The notes below the pieces were generated by a model. It saw only the letters and a program-made list of their open reading frames with translations. It made no database searches and was not told the origin of the DNA. DNA of 64,000 nt, from assembly GCA_036873135.1 (NCBI GenBank), contig JAPTYO010000002.1:36075452-36139451 (forward strand), given 5' to 3'. Positions 54,956 to 64,000 of this stretch are shown piece by piece; position 1 is the stretch's first letter; every line of letters begins with the position of its first letter. The stretch is from Clarkia xantiana subsp. parviflora (taxonomy: Eukaryota; Streptophyta; Magnoliopsida; Myrtales; Onagraceae). The translations under genes and the position numbers were made by a program.

Positions 54956-55440
54956 TCATCGCTAAGCGAAAGAGCATAAACTGGAATTGAAAACCAATTG
55001 GCGATTGCTTCTCCTTCAACAAATGGTCGGACATAGATGCCTGGGGGAACTTCTTCGAGGATGGCTCCAATTGTGGTGTCGGTGATGAACAATCCGACTA
55101 TAGCTTGTAATGCTTCATCTTCGTCCGTTCGAATGATCTGAGGTGGCCCTGGGAAAGTTACTGACAGTGGTGGAATGTTCATAGGCCTCCCCCTTTTAGC
55201 GAATCGCCCCCTCTGGAAACCCACCAGTTGTTGTTCCCCACGTGCACTTTGATCATCTTCTTGGAATGGGGAATACCCTAGCCCGTATTTGCATACACTT
55301 TCCTTCAGCTGGAGTGGACGCGGAATCCCTTGACACCTGATACCCAGGCCTTGACCCGGGACGAAATTATTTTTCAACATGAACCTTCCCACCACGATGT
55401 CTGCTTTGCTCAGCGTTGGCTCTCCCTAATCCCTGATGAC
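54956..55440 (-). pseudogene. G-patch segment between protease and RT
   Basis: ADIVVGRFMLKNNFVPGQGL followed by GIRCQGIPRPLQLKES and KYGLGYSP has the glycine spacing of a G-patch RNA-binding motif, often annotated in plant Ty3/gypsy polyproteins. The C-terminal part ends ANWFSIPVYALSLSDE at the splice donor. A TAG at about 55424 separates it from the upstream frame. Confidence 0.7.
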
Positions 55441-56748
55441 GGAGATTAGCTCAAAGGAATGGTACACGGGTGGTTCATCTCCACTAGTGTTGATGACAGG
55501 GACCGCCGTTTCCTGATATATGTTGTGATCACCTTCTCCCCTAATTTCCACGAGGCGATTGACGATCACGTACTTCAGCTTCTAGTGTAGGGTGGATGGA
55601 ACCGCCCCAGCCGCGTGGATCCATAGTCTTCCCAAGAGAAGACTGAAAACATTCGGGATATCCATGACCCTGAAAGTGACATCAAAAACATTAGGACCAA
55701 TTTCGAGTTGCAACTCAATCTCTCCGTAAACTTCCTTTCTCGTGCCATCAAAAGCTCGAACTGCCGACTTGCTCGTACGGATATGGGACATGTCAATCTT
55801 CATTTGCTTGAGCGTGGATAGTGGGCAAACATCGACTGCCGAGCCACCATCAACCATGACCTTCGAAAGCACGAATCTGTTACACTTGCAGACAATGTGG
55901 AGGGCTTTCACATGGTTCCGACCGTCGACTCCTAGATCGTCATCCCCGAAATAAATATGGTTCGAGAATATAGAGCCGATAACATTACCCATCTGTTCAG
56001 CAGAGGTCTCCTTTGGCACTAACGCTTCTTTGAGCACATTCGTGAGAGCGTCACGATGACTTTCTGAGCTTAAGAGGAGAGCAAGCAAAGAGATTTGAGC
56101 TGGAGTCTTGCGGAGCTGATCAATCACTTTGTCCTCTCCTTCTTTCATGAATTTTACGAAGTCCACAATTTCTTCGTCAGTCACCTTCTTCTTTGGTGTT
56201 ACTTCTACAGCCTTATCTTTAGCAACATCCTCCATGTACGAACGACCCGAACGTGTCATGATCATAACACGATCGTCTGGTTTTGCTTCTCCGATTATCT
56301 GAGCTTCGTAATTCCAAGGAACCTTCTTGTTGCTTTCATATTGGAAAGGAGACAGGCCCTGCATCACTAGTGGCGACCTGGCCGACTGTTCAGGCACATA
56401 ATTAAGTATAAACGGCGTGATTACCGCAATAGAGACGTCTTCTGACGACTCCTCCTCGAGACAGATCATGTTGATGGATGACGATGAACCAGCATTGTGT
56501 TGCGGCAAAGGGTTTGTCTTGACATTAGGAGGAGGGATTGGGTTGAGAATAAGGAGCTTATTGTCAATGAGGTCCTGAATCTTGTGCCTCAGGCGGGTGC
56601 ACTTCTCTATCGAGTGTCCAGCTACTCCCATGTGGAACTCGCATCTTGAGTTTGGATCATCATTGAGGACTCTCGAATCTGGCCTCATGAACTCGGGGCC
56701 GATGAGGTTTTGTTCTAACATCTTCTGGTATACTTCAGCCATTGACAC
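55441..56748 (-). pseudogene. protease and gag C-terminus of the Ogre-like element
   Basis: From 56748: MSMAEVYQKMLEQNLIGPEF, a zinc knuckle CEFHMGVAGHSIEKC, a long linker (YEAQIIGEAKPDDRVMIMTR), then the protease with SKVMVDGGSAVDVCPLSTLK, IRTSKSAVRAFDGTRKEVYG and LLGRLWIHAAGAVPSTLH. The active-site Asp is present. A TAG at 55579-55581 replaces the Gln expected after STLH. The frame then continues as KLKYVIVNRLVEIRGEGDHN for about 50 codons. Confidence 0.9.
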
Positions 56749-58006
56749 AGGTAAAGGGGTGAAGGCCCTTGTTTCTCTTTGTCTGAAATTAGCTCGATTT
56801 GCCTGTCCGCCTGTAAAGGAGGGTTGTGGAGCCGGGGTACTTGAGTCACTGGCTGAGCCGTGGGGGTTGTCAACTGCATTGGGTAGACTGCGCCTACAGT
56901 TGCATCTTTCGGGAGCGGCTTTTTGGCGCCACCCCTTTTCAGACCATCTCCTTGGTAGCCTTTGAGAGGATCTTCAATCTTCCCCATTCGAATTCCTTAC
57001 TCAATCATCTCTCAGGATTTTACCAGGTCGGCAAAATTTGCAGAAACATGTCCCAATAAATGGGAGTAGTAAGCTCCTTTTAAAGTTCCGATGAACATTG
57101 ATACTGCTTCTGTGTCTTCCAGTGGTGGTCGGACTCCAGCGGCCTTCTCTCTCCACGCCTGCATGTAGTTTCTAAAGGATTGTCCGCCAGTCATCTCCAT
57201 GCTTTGAAGATCCATGCGAGTCGGGGCAGTGTCCAGATTGAACTTGTATTGGCGAACAAAAGCGTTAGCCATGTCCTCCCAGGTTGAGATATCACCGGCC
57301 TTCAAGCTGACGAACCAAACCAGAGCTGCTCATTTTAAACTCTCCTGGAACGTCTGGATCAAGAACTTCTCGTACTGCTGATAAGGGGCCATCTTTGCAA
57401 GGTAAATTCTCAGGTGGACGATGGGATTTCCGGTGCCATCATATTTCTCGAAATCAGGCACTTTGAACTTTTCTGGTCTTGACATGTCGGGGAACAAACA
57501 TAAATCAGAATAACCAATGCCCCCGTACTGCTCAAGTCCGGACAGAGCCTTCATCTTTTCCTCCATTTTCTTCAAGCGGCGATCTTGCTGGGATTCGATG
57601 ACCGGTGAAGATGTGAATTCATTGGTGCCGGCAGAACCCCCTTTGTTCACGGGCCCATATATTGTTGTCGGATTTGGAAGGACATACGGCTTCGGTGCGG
57701 ATTGGTCTGGTATGACTAAAGCCGGGGGTTGGTCACGAGGAGGTTCTACCGTGGCGTCGGGGAGCACGGTTGCGGCCGGGATTCGAGGTCCGGAATTTGC
57801 TACGGGCGTTTTGGAGGAGGTTGGACTTGCGATTTCTGGTAGCAAGGCTGGGTTTGGGGCGCGGTAAGCTGACTGAGCTTCAAGCAGTGCCATGATGCGT
57901 TCATGCTAGATGACATGTCGGCCATATCCTGATGCATTTTTGTGTTGGCTGCCTCGATCTCGGCCATTCGCTTGACGTGTTGCTCGATTTTCTCAGTGTT
58001 TTCCAT
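56749..58006 (-). pseudogene. gag of the Ogre-like element
   Basis: Pieces in order: MENTEKIEQHVKRMAEIEAA (58006), a shift near 57895, a Pro-rich section, then MSRPEKFKVPDFEKYDGTGN (57490), a stop after TFQESLK (57330), the gag core TWEDMANAFVRQYKFNLDTA and SFRNYMQAWREKAAGVRPPL, a stop near 57012, and a basic section KIEDPLKGYQGDGLKRGGAK. It forms the capsid in active elements. At least four breaks are present. Confidence 0.88.
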
Positions 58007-58163
58007 TTTAGTCGTTAGTCGCGTTCGTGCCAGTATTAGCTAAATATTTCCTGCAATTGAAAAATCGACGATTCAAAATGTGGACATTGAATACCATGCA
58101 TGATTTTTTTAAAATGTGCCATTCATCTCAGCGTTTTATTCATGAAGGAAACAGTTCTAATAT

Positions 58164-59757
58164 TTAAACTTTAAAACGATTTACACGACTGCGCATCTCG
58201 CCGAGTGCGTCGAATGCTTGTTCTTTAGTCCTAACGAATGCGACTGACAAATGTTTTGAAAAAAGTTTCAGTCTTCTTGCTCTTCGTTTGAACTTTTCAA
58301 GATCAACACTTAGCCGCGTCTTTTGTCTCTCTTTCACCTTAACAGCCCACTGCAGGTGCATAACGGTGGCATTTGCTTTGTCTAGGTCTTCCCGTAACTT
58401 CATGACCTCCTCTTTGGCTTTTGTACAGTCTTGGACCCAAGTTGCGCACTGCATTTCCACCCGAGCCGCCAGTGCACCGTACACATCTTCATTAGAGGGG
58501 TTTTGAGCTTGTGGCTTTGGTCCGATGATTTCTGTAGGGTCGATGAGGGACTCCCTTGGGGTAGTATGAAACCGGTAAATGTATTCTTTGGTGGCGCGAT
58601 ACATCCTCTCCTCCTCTCCTAGATCATCTGGCATTTGGATTTTCTCCTCCTCTCGGTCCTCCCAAATCTTTTGAATTTGCTCGGCGCCTTTTTTGAGCGC
58701 GGCTTGAGTGATTTTATCGTCGTGCCAGTTGAAAACCAGAGAAGATCCCGTTGCGCTTGTTGGTATACCTTGGAGGCCTCCAAGCTGTCGAGTGACTCGA
58801 GCCGGGTAGGTGACCACTGAGCCTAGGTGACTGATAAGAGGAATACCTTTGAAATCTTTGCACTTTAAAAATACGGGTTTTGGTGAAAACCAACGAGCTA
58901 CCCACAAAATATCTTTAGGTAAAAATTTCGAAAAATGCTTTTTCCACTCAAGGGCACTCCAACCCCTATTCACATGGCGAGAATAATCTATCATCCTTGA
59001 TATAATTTGTTGGTCAATGAGGAAACGAAATTTGGGGAAACCCGCGCCAATTTCAACTAAGTGACTTAAAAACCATATTTGTAGTAAAGCTGGACTTGCC
59101 CTGATTACCCCTTTTCCTTTAGCCTTTACGAGGTTTAGTGACGTGATTGTTTCGGAAAGCAGCGCCACTGTGTAACCTCTGCCTTCGACCACTTGAAGGA
59201 CAACGTGTGCCAGGGCCACGTCTATTTGGCTTTTGGAGCGGGGGAATAAGACAGTCCCGAAAAATAGTTAGGAGATAGGCGTGGGTTGCTCCTCGGATCG
59301 CTCGATCATCTTTCATTCTAAATTCGATCCATTTTACTAAACTATTGATAGATATGCCATGTTCTACATTCACCATAAGCTCGTCAGCCACCCTATGTTT
59401 TTTAGCTCGTAGAAGGGCAGACATGATGCATCTCTCTGGGGCTCCAAATTGTGGCATTATGATCTTCCTATTCCACTCGACGCCTTGGACCAGTTGTCCG
59501 TATTCTTTCAGCGTGGGGGTTAGCTCTATGCCATTGATGACGAACACTGCCTTTTCAGGGTCCCAAAAGTTGGTTAAGGCATCAAGCATGTGCCACTCTA
59601 TCGGATAGTCGGGGAGACGTTGAATCCTACCAATGATCTTGGTGACGTACTCTTGCTCTGTGCTTATCATGGCATTCCAGATACGATTGATATCTTCCTT
59701 GGGGGCCGGCAAAGCTGTGACGTGCGGGCATTTGCGCAGTGCTTCCATCCTTACCAA
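58164..59757 (-). pseudogene. ORF1 upstream of gag (Ogre type)
   Basis: The start is about 59748 (MEALRKCPHVTALPAPKEDI). The N-terminal half (IPDY-like IQRLPDYPIEWHMLDALTNF, HGISINSLVKWIEFRMKDDR, THAYLLTIFRDCLIPP) runs to about 59200, where a shift moves to a 351-codon frame with VVEGRGYTVALLSETITSLN, LVEIGAGFPKFRFLIDQQI and a long C-terminal coiled coil (LREDLDKANATVMHLQ...). It resembles plant proteins annotated as DUF7745 (from memory) and the extra ORF of Ogre elements. The function is unknown. Confidence 0.8.
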
Positions 59758-60343
59758 AATGGAGTATAAAGCGTTTTAAAGTTGGTGAAACGAATGACAC
59801 TAAATTTTTTTGAAAAAATGATGATGCATGCTTTGAAAGTAAAGTTTCCACTAATATTCACGCCACAATTACAATTACAACATTATAAGAGTAAGATTAC
59901 ACCTGGACCCATATCCTATACACCATAAAACCTAAGGGTCGAGAATTACAAAGCGAAGAACGAAAACTACACATGTACGCATATCGGCCAGATTGAAGCT
60001 TTGGGTAGTGTGTTTTTGGCTTTTCTCTATGGTTGGTTCCACTGACAGGTTCCCGACAAGGTGGTTTACTCACCCCATCACAGGGATTATAAGACCTTCA
60101 CAAGCGAGTAGAGTTTTTCCGAGCCGTACCGGCGGCCCAGCCGCTCCGGTCGTACCGTACTAAACCTCCGGGGTTCCTAGTCGCCCTGGGTTTTAGGCGT
60201 TTGGTTCTTATTCTAAAGTGGTGTGTGCAGGTTTTAATCAAGACGAACAAACGTTAGTAAGAACTCGTACAAAATTAGAGTAACACTTATACAAGCTAAA
60301 ACATGGCAAACATGCAATTTTAACAAGCCCGAACCCTCTAAGT
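59758..60343 (-). other. leader of the Ogre-like element
   Basis: Between primer site and ORF1, with no coding sequence. GC-rich from 60110 to 60200 (GAGCCGTACCGGCGGCCCAG region), elsewhere AT-rich. Confidence 0.7.
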
Positions 60344-60364
60344 GCGTCCCCAGCAGAGTCGCCA
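60344..60364 (-). other. primer-binding site of the Ogre-like element
   Basis: Minus strand TGGCGACTCTGCTGGGGAC is of the tRNA-Arg type reported for Ogre elements. It lies three bases from the LTR. Confidence 0.85.
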
Positions 60365-60367
60365 AGT

Positions 60368-61393
60368 TGTCGGACCTAAAATCTGACCTATGACGAATTA
60401 TGTTTTGAAAAACGTGGAATTTTGGAAAGAGTCGCCACTAGCTAATTACGGCTAACTAGAAACTTAAATTACCTAGGTAAAAACAATTAGCACCTAAGCA
60501 ATTAATTGGTCTGCGTTTAAAGATTTGGGTTTGGGGGTTCTTTTACGAATTAAAAAAAAAATATTTTAATCACGCCCTTTCAGTACTTAATTAACATATT
60601 TTCCAATTTTAAAATTAAACTAACTTCATAAGAAATATTTAATATCGGCAAAGTTAAACCTAAAAACCTATTATGCGCCTAGATTCCCTAATTGAAATAA
60701 AATCTAATTAAAGTTAAACATGCTCAAAATCCTAGTACAATTTAATTATACACATATAAGGCATGTTATTTTACTAATCTTCATCTAAACTATTTAATTA
60801 ACATGATATAATAACAATTGTACTAATAATAATAATAAAACAGAAATAATAATAATAATAATAAATATAATAACAGAAAAAAAAACAAAACAGAGCAGGC
60901 GTGATTTACCTGCCGAAGAGGGAAGACGACGATGGCCACAGCAGCAGACCAGACGACGGCGGGCGTAATCGGGACGAACTCCGGCGGCGGACGGCTGGGA
61001 CCTGGGAAGGCGGCAGGTGGTCCTCCGGCACGAGAGACAGCAACAGCGGGCGAGGACGGCGGCGCTACTGTCTGGCGAACCAACTTCCGGCGAAGATTGC
61101 AGGCCAGACGGCGGGACGACCTCCGGCAGCGACGGGCGGCACTAACAACGGCAGCTGGACGACGATTGGAGCTGAGCAACGGCCGGGGACGAACTCCGGC
61201 GAACCTCCGGCGACAGTAGGAAGAAGAAGGAGAAGAGATTTTCAGTCCAGCACGTTTTCCAAAAAAAAAATTAATATTTTATTCTTCAATTTTCTGTGTA
61301 TCTTTTTACATGTAATAGGTACCTATTTATATGTAAATTGACACCCAAAAATTGGAAAATCAATATTCCCTCAATATTTACCCTATTAAATCC

Positions 61394-61450
<57 letters not shown>

Positions 61451-61624
61451 TTTCTGATTTATTATATCACATTATTGCATATGTATTGTCCTAATTTAAA
61501 CTGAGCCTATTTTTGGCAACTCTGTGACCTTCCATATTTAAATACTTCCTTTTTTAAACGCGTTACACATAACATTTTTAACGTGTTATATACGTGTCGC
61601 GCGTACCAAAATTAGGTGTTTACA
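60368..61624 (-). repeat. 5' LTR of the Ogre-like element
   Basis: 1257 bp, TGTCGGACCTAAAATC to AGGTGTTTACA. It is close to 48922-50144 but has a longer (TA)n tract at 61397-61445, lacks the 24-bp duplication, and carries an extra AAT-rich piece at 60838-60870. Confidence 0.93.
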
Positions 61625-62238
61625 ATTTCATAACTCATGTTTCTTGTGTTCAGGTGGTCGCTGACATGGTTAACATGTACTCTTTCGTGGTCGAGCTGAC
61701 CGAGAAGGTTGATCTCCAACAGTCTTAGTTGGAGAAGTCGCAAGAGATGGTGCGCGTCTTGAAGGAGAAGGTTGCTACCTTCGATTCATCCAAGTTGGTT
61801 TCTCAAGGTCGCATTGACTCCCTTGAAGCCGAAGTCTCTCGACTTCACAAGGAGAAGGAAGATAAAGCCATAACGGCGAGGGACCACTTAGATTTGGCCA
61901 TTGCGAAGGCTAGCGATAAGGCGGCGCTTCTTAAGTTGACACCGTATAAGACGTCTCTCGAGTTTGAGGAGGATGCAAAGGCCAAGTGTAGTGACATGAT
62001 TTTTTACTATGGCGAGGCGCTTGTGGTGAAGATATACTCCATCGATCATTTCTTTGATCTTAGCGAGCTTGGGGACTTTGCAGGCTTTGCTTCCGCCCAT
62101 GTGAAGGCGCTCTTTCGAGAAGATACTTCCCCCCGAAGCGAAGAGAAGCTTGGTTCTTCTTCGACTTCTTCAGGTGATGTTGGAGATACTACTTCCTCGA
62201 CTCATGATGGCGGCGATAGTCCCATCACTTCTGTTTGA

Positions 62239-62840
62239 CAAGCGGAACCATCTATCATGCTTGTAGATAGTCTCTTCTTTATCTTTATGTCATTATGTTT
62301 CGTTGTTAGAAACACTTATCATAGGACTTCTGCATATATGCTGTCCTTTTACATTTCGCATTAAACTTGTCCAAAACATGTATAGACATCATGGTTATAT
62401 AAATATGAGTAGTATTCCATACCCTTGTTGTCATGCTTGCCCTTTTTCTTTGGCCCATGCTTGATTGATTGGGCGCGTTTCCACGACTTGTCATATCCTC
62501 TTTTTCTAATAGAGGTCATTGTCATATTTTCCATGCCAGTTGTTTTCCGGTCGTAGCTTGATTGTGGGTGTTTCCCCGACTTGTCATACCCTCTTTTTTT
62601 ATTCGAGGTCATTGTCATACTTGTCATGCCGGTCATAACGTTGATTGTGCGTGTCTCCACGTCTCTTCATATCCTCTTTTATTCAAGGTCACTTCCTTAC
62701 TTTTCATGCCGGTTGTATGCCGATCATAACGTTGATTTCATTCGTCATTCAATAGTATCCAAGCGTTATGCACGTCTATGCCCCTCTTGGTTATTACCAA
62801 GGCATGGCTTAATAGAAGAGTGTTCGTCATGGGTTTTGAC
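62239..62840. repeat. tandem repeat region, about 90-115 bp units
   Basis: TTGTCATA(T/C)CCTCTTTTT..GAGGTCATTGTCATA, (T/G)CCATGCC(A/G)G(T/G)TGT and TTGATTGTG(G/C)GTGT recur at about 62430, 62490, 62580 and 62660, with further decayed copies to 62760. It lies in the 3' part of the host element, after its last ORF. Confidence 0.75.
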
Positions 62841-63600
62841 ATTCAGCCGCTATTCAATGGCTCGACATAGCTTTACGGCAAGACGCTACTTGCAATGTGC
62901 TGACGCGTTTTGTAACCACATATCTGATGCCTCGAGATAGCGTTATTGGCAAGACGCTACTTGCTAGTTTGGCGCGTTTTAACCACTTACCTGATGCCTC
63001 GAGGTAGCGTTATGGCAAGACGTGACTTGCGTAATTTGGTAAGTTTTAAAGCCGCTTACTCGATGCCTCGAGATAGCGTTTTGGCAAGACGCAACTTGCG
63101 ATACGCGCTTTACCGCTTACTTGATGATTCAAGATAGCGTTATGGCAAGACGTGACATGCTTGATTTGGTACGTTTTAAAGCCGCTTACCTGATGCCTCA
63201 AGATAGCGTTTTAGCAAGATGCAACTTGCAAAAGTTAGTGAGTTTTCCGCCGCTTGGTATTCCAAGATATGCAAGACGTTACTTGCTTGGTTTGGTACGT
63301 TTTACAACTGCTTACTCGATGCCTCGAGATAGCGTTTTGGCAAGGCGCTACTTGCAAGTGCGTTTTTTCGCCTCTTGGTTTTCAAGATATGGCGTTGGTG
63401 CAGGACACTACTTGATATTTTTAATGCATTTTTTCATTATATGACCATTACTTGACTTTTCTGAAGTAAGGTCGCGACATGGTCGAATTTGCCGCTGTGC
63501 ATTAACCGTTCACTTGATGTTTCAAGATGACGTCATGGCAAGACGCGACTTGCAAAGTTTGGTGCATTTTGGGCGTGTAGGCCAGAGTTCGCTATTGTGA
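62841..63600. repeat. tandem repeat region, about 75-90 bp units
   Basis: The unit core is GATGCCTCGAGATAGCGTTT and TGGCAAGACGCTACTTGC, then TTTGG(T/C)(G/A)CGTTTTA. Roughly nine copies lie between 62865 and 63570. The GCTACTTG core is shared with the repeats of the small element at 5480-5800. Confidence 0.85.
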
Positions 63601-63624
63601 CTTGCCTCTTAATCAGCCTAGTCA

Positions 63625-63780
63625 AGGGTCGGTGCGACATGGATAGTAATCATGCATTGGTGTTGGTTCCAAGTTATGCATGTCACTCTATGGATAGTAA
63701 TCATACCTTGGTGTTGATTCCAAGTTACGCATGACACTCTATGGAATCCGCTTGGTGTTGATTCCGAGGGTAATATCGAT
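63625..63780. repeat. tandem repeat, about 58 bp units
   Basis: GTGTTG(G/A)TTCCAAGTTA(T/C)GCATG followed by (T/A)CACTCTATGGA and TAGTAATCAT recurs nearly three times. Confidence 0.85.
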
Positions 63781-64000
63781 CCTACTACTGGGTGATCAGC
63801 CCAGAGTATGTTGAATGTTGTATGCAACCTGATGGACGTGCTTGTCCTCATAAAGTTACAACTACTTCGTGATTTTCCATTGTAGGGCATGAGTCGTATA
63901 TGACCTGGTCGCATCAAAAGACATTCATAACTTAAGTTATTCATAGCATTTACATGACGGAGTCCGTAGATCTCTGCTTCAGATCATACTTCAAAAATAA
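63781..64000. other. end of window, 3' region of the host element
   Basis: No recognisable feature. The 3' LTR of the host element is not reached. Confidence 0.5.

Larger units (their letters stand above)
48922..61624 (-). mobile_element. Ogre-like Tat-lineage Ty3/gypsy element, 12.7 kb
   Basis: Minus-strand order: 5' LTR 61624-60368, primer site, leader, ORF1, gag, protease, G-patch segment, intron, RT, RNase H, second RNase H, integrase, 3' repeats, polypurine tract, 3' LTR 50144-48922. ORF1 ahead of gag, an intron before RT, two RNase H domains, an Arg-type primer site and length above 12 kb are the features known for Ogre elements. Frameshifts and stops show this copy is inactive. Confidence 0.9.
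48720..61653 (+). other. intron of the spliced ORF, enlarged by an Ogre-like insertion
   Basis: Donor CCCCT/GTAAGT with a following T run, acceptor TTTCTTGTGTTCAG/GTGG. Without the insertion the intron would be about 230 bp. The exon phases on the two sides do not match perfectly, so an exon may be missing or a base lost. Confidence 0.5.
47331..62238 (+). pseudogene. multi-exon 'putative gypsy type transposon'-like ORF
   Basis: Segments: about 47371-47844, 47898-48041, 48124-48399, 48467-48719, and after the 12.9-kb intron 61654-62238. The first has the family-like LRFPYFPDLIELCQYYGIS and, shifted, QWKNHYFFINDYQVSW. The middle is Lys/Ser/Pro-rich. The last is a coiled coil (LVSQGRIDSLEAEVSRLHKE) with an acidic Ser-rich tail ending SPITSV. 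Splicing 48041 to 48124 and 48399 to 48467 keeps frame; donors and acceptors are GT and (T)nAG. This resembles plant proteins called putative gypsy type transposon (Pfam Transposase_28, from memory), whose role is unknown. A TAA near 48001, a TAG at 61726 and a frameshift near 47475 mark decay. Confidence 0.55.
24701..64000 (+). mobile_element. Tat-type LTR element with spliced 3' ORF, host of nested insertions
   Basis: 5' LTR 24701-25473, primer site, gag 25526-26249 continued at 45554-46770, protease about 46796-47330, multi-exon ORF about 47371-48719 continued at 61654-62238, then tandem repeats to the window end. Two large insertions (26250-45553 and 48922-61624) account for about 32 kb. 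No RT or integrase of its own is seen, so it was probably non-autonomous. The 3' LTR should lie beyond 64000. Confidence 0.8.

Noticed and set aside
55582..56748. Treating the Ogre gag/protease frame as a host gene because it is long and open
   Set aside because: The zinc knuckle, DGG protease motif, flanking RT and LTRs place it in a retroelement.

Overview
This is nuclear DNA of a flowering plant, probably a eudicot. The evidence is three spliced housekeeping genes with GT..AG introns and a dense bed of plant LTR retrotransposons. A short plastid-derived ndhA fragment also sits inside repeats. I cannot name the species. Roughly four fifths of the window is mobile DNA; the only intact genes lie in a gene island at about 12.8-24.2 kb.

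Layout. 1-3189: the 5' part of a minus-strand Tat-type Ty3/gypsy element (protease, gag, primer site, LTR). 3290-3568: plastid ndhA fragment. 3569-10018: a decayed minus-strand Ty1/copia element (copy A), split at 3872-7128 by a complete non-autonomous Tat-type LTR element whose insertion is proved by a 5-bp GTTAG target duplication. 10024-12033: copia LTR remnants, a receptor-kinase gene fragment and hAT-like ends. 12963-17022: a 15-exon ALDH10 aminoaldehyde/betaine aldehyde dehydrogenase ending in the peroxisomal signal SKL (+). 18163-20621: APC8/CDC23 of the anaphase-promoting complex (+). 22650-24216: a B12D-like small mitochondrial protein (-). A Mutator-like MITE lies at 21570-22095.

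24701 to the window end is one plus-strand Tat-type element blown open by nested insertions. Its gag is cut at 26249/45554 by a minus-strand copia (26250-45553). That copia is itself cut by a second copia of the same family (30716-40361, CATTT duplication), which in turn holds a Helitron (38053-39374). Two Mutator-like MITEs sit in the outer copia (43046-43565, 43752-44406). Because both copias belong to one family, each serves as the empty-site control for insertions in the other. Downstream the host element has a protease and then a multi-exon ORF resembling the plant 'putative gypsy type transposon' family. One intron of that ORF received a 12.7-kb Ogre-like element (48922-61624, minus strand). 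The Ogre-like element has LTRs, an Arg-type primer site, an extra 5' ORF1, gag, protease, a G-patch segment, a 180-bp intron that restores frame, RT, two RNase H domains and integrase.

The three host genes have no functional link that I can see. The strongest non-routine points are: the Helitron and MITE boundaries proved by paralogous empty sites; the Ogre-type intron; the ALDH10 residue predicting poor betaine-aldehyde activity; a repeat-encoded ORF and a duplicated primer-binding site in the small Tat element; and a gag-like ORF conserved in three copies of the copia family. I found no convincing wholly new biological system.
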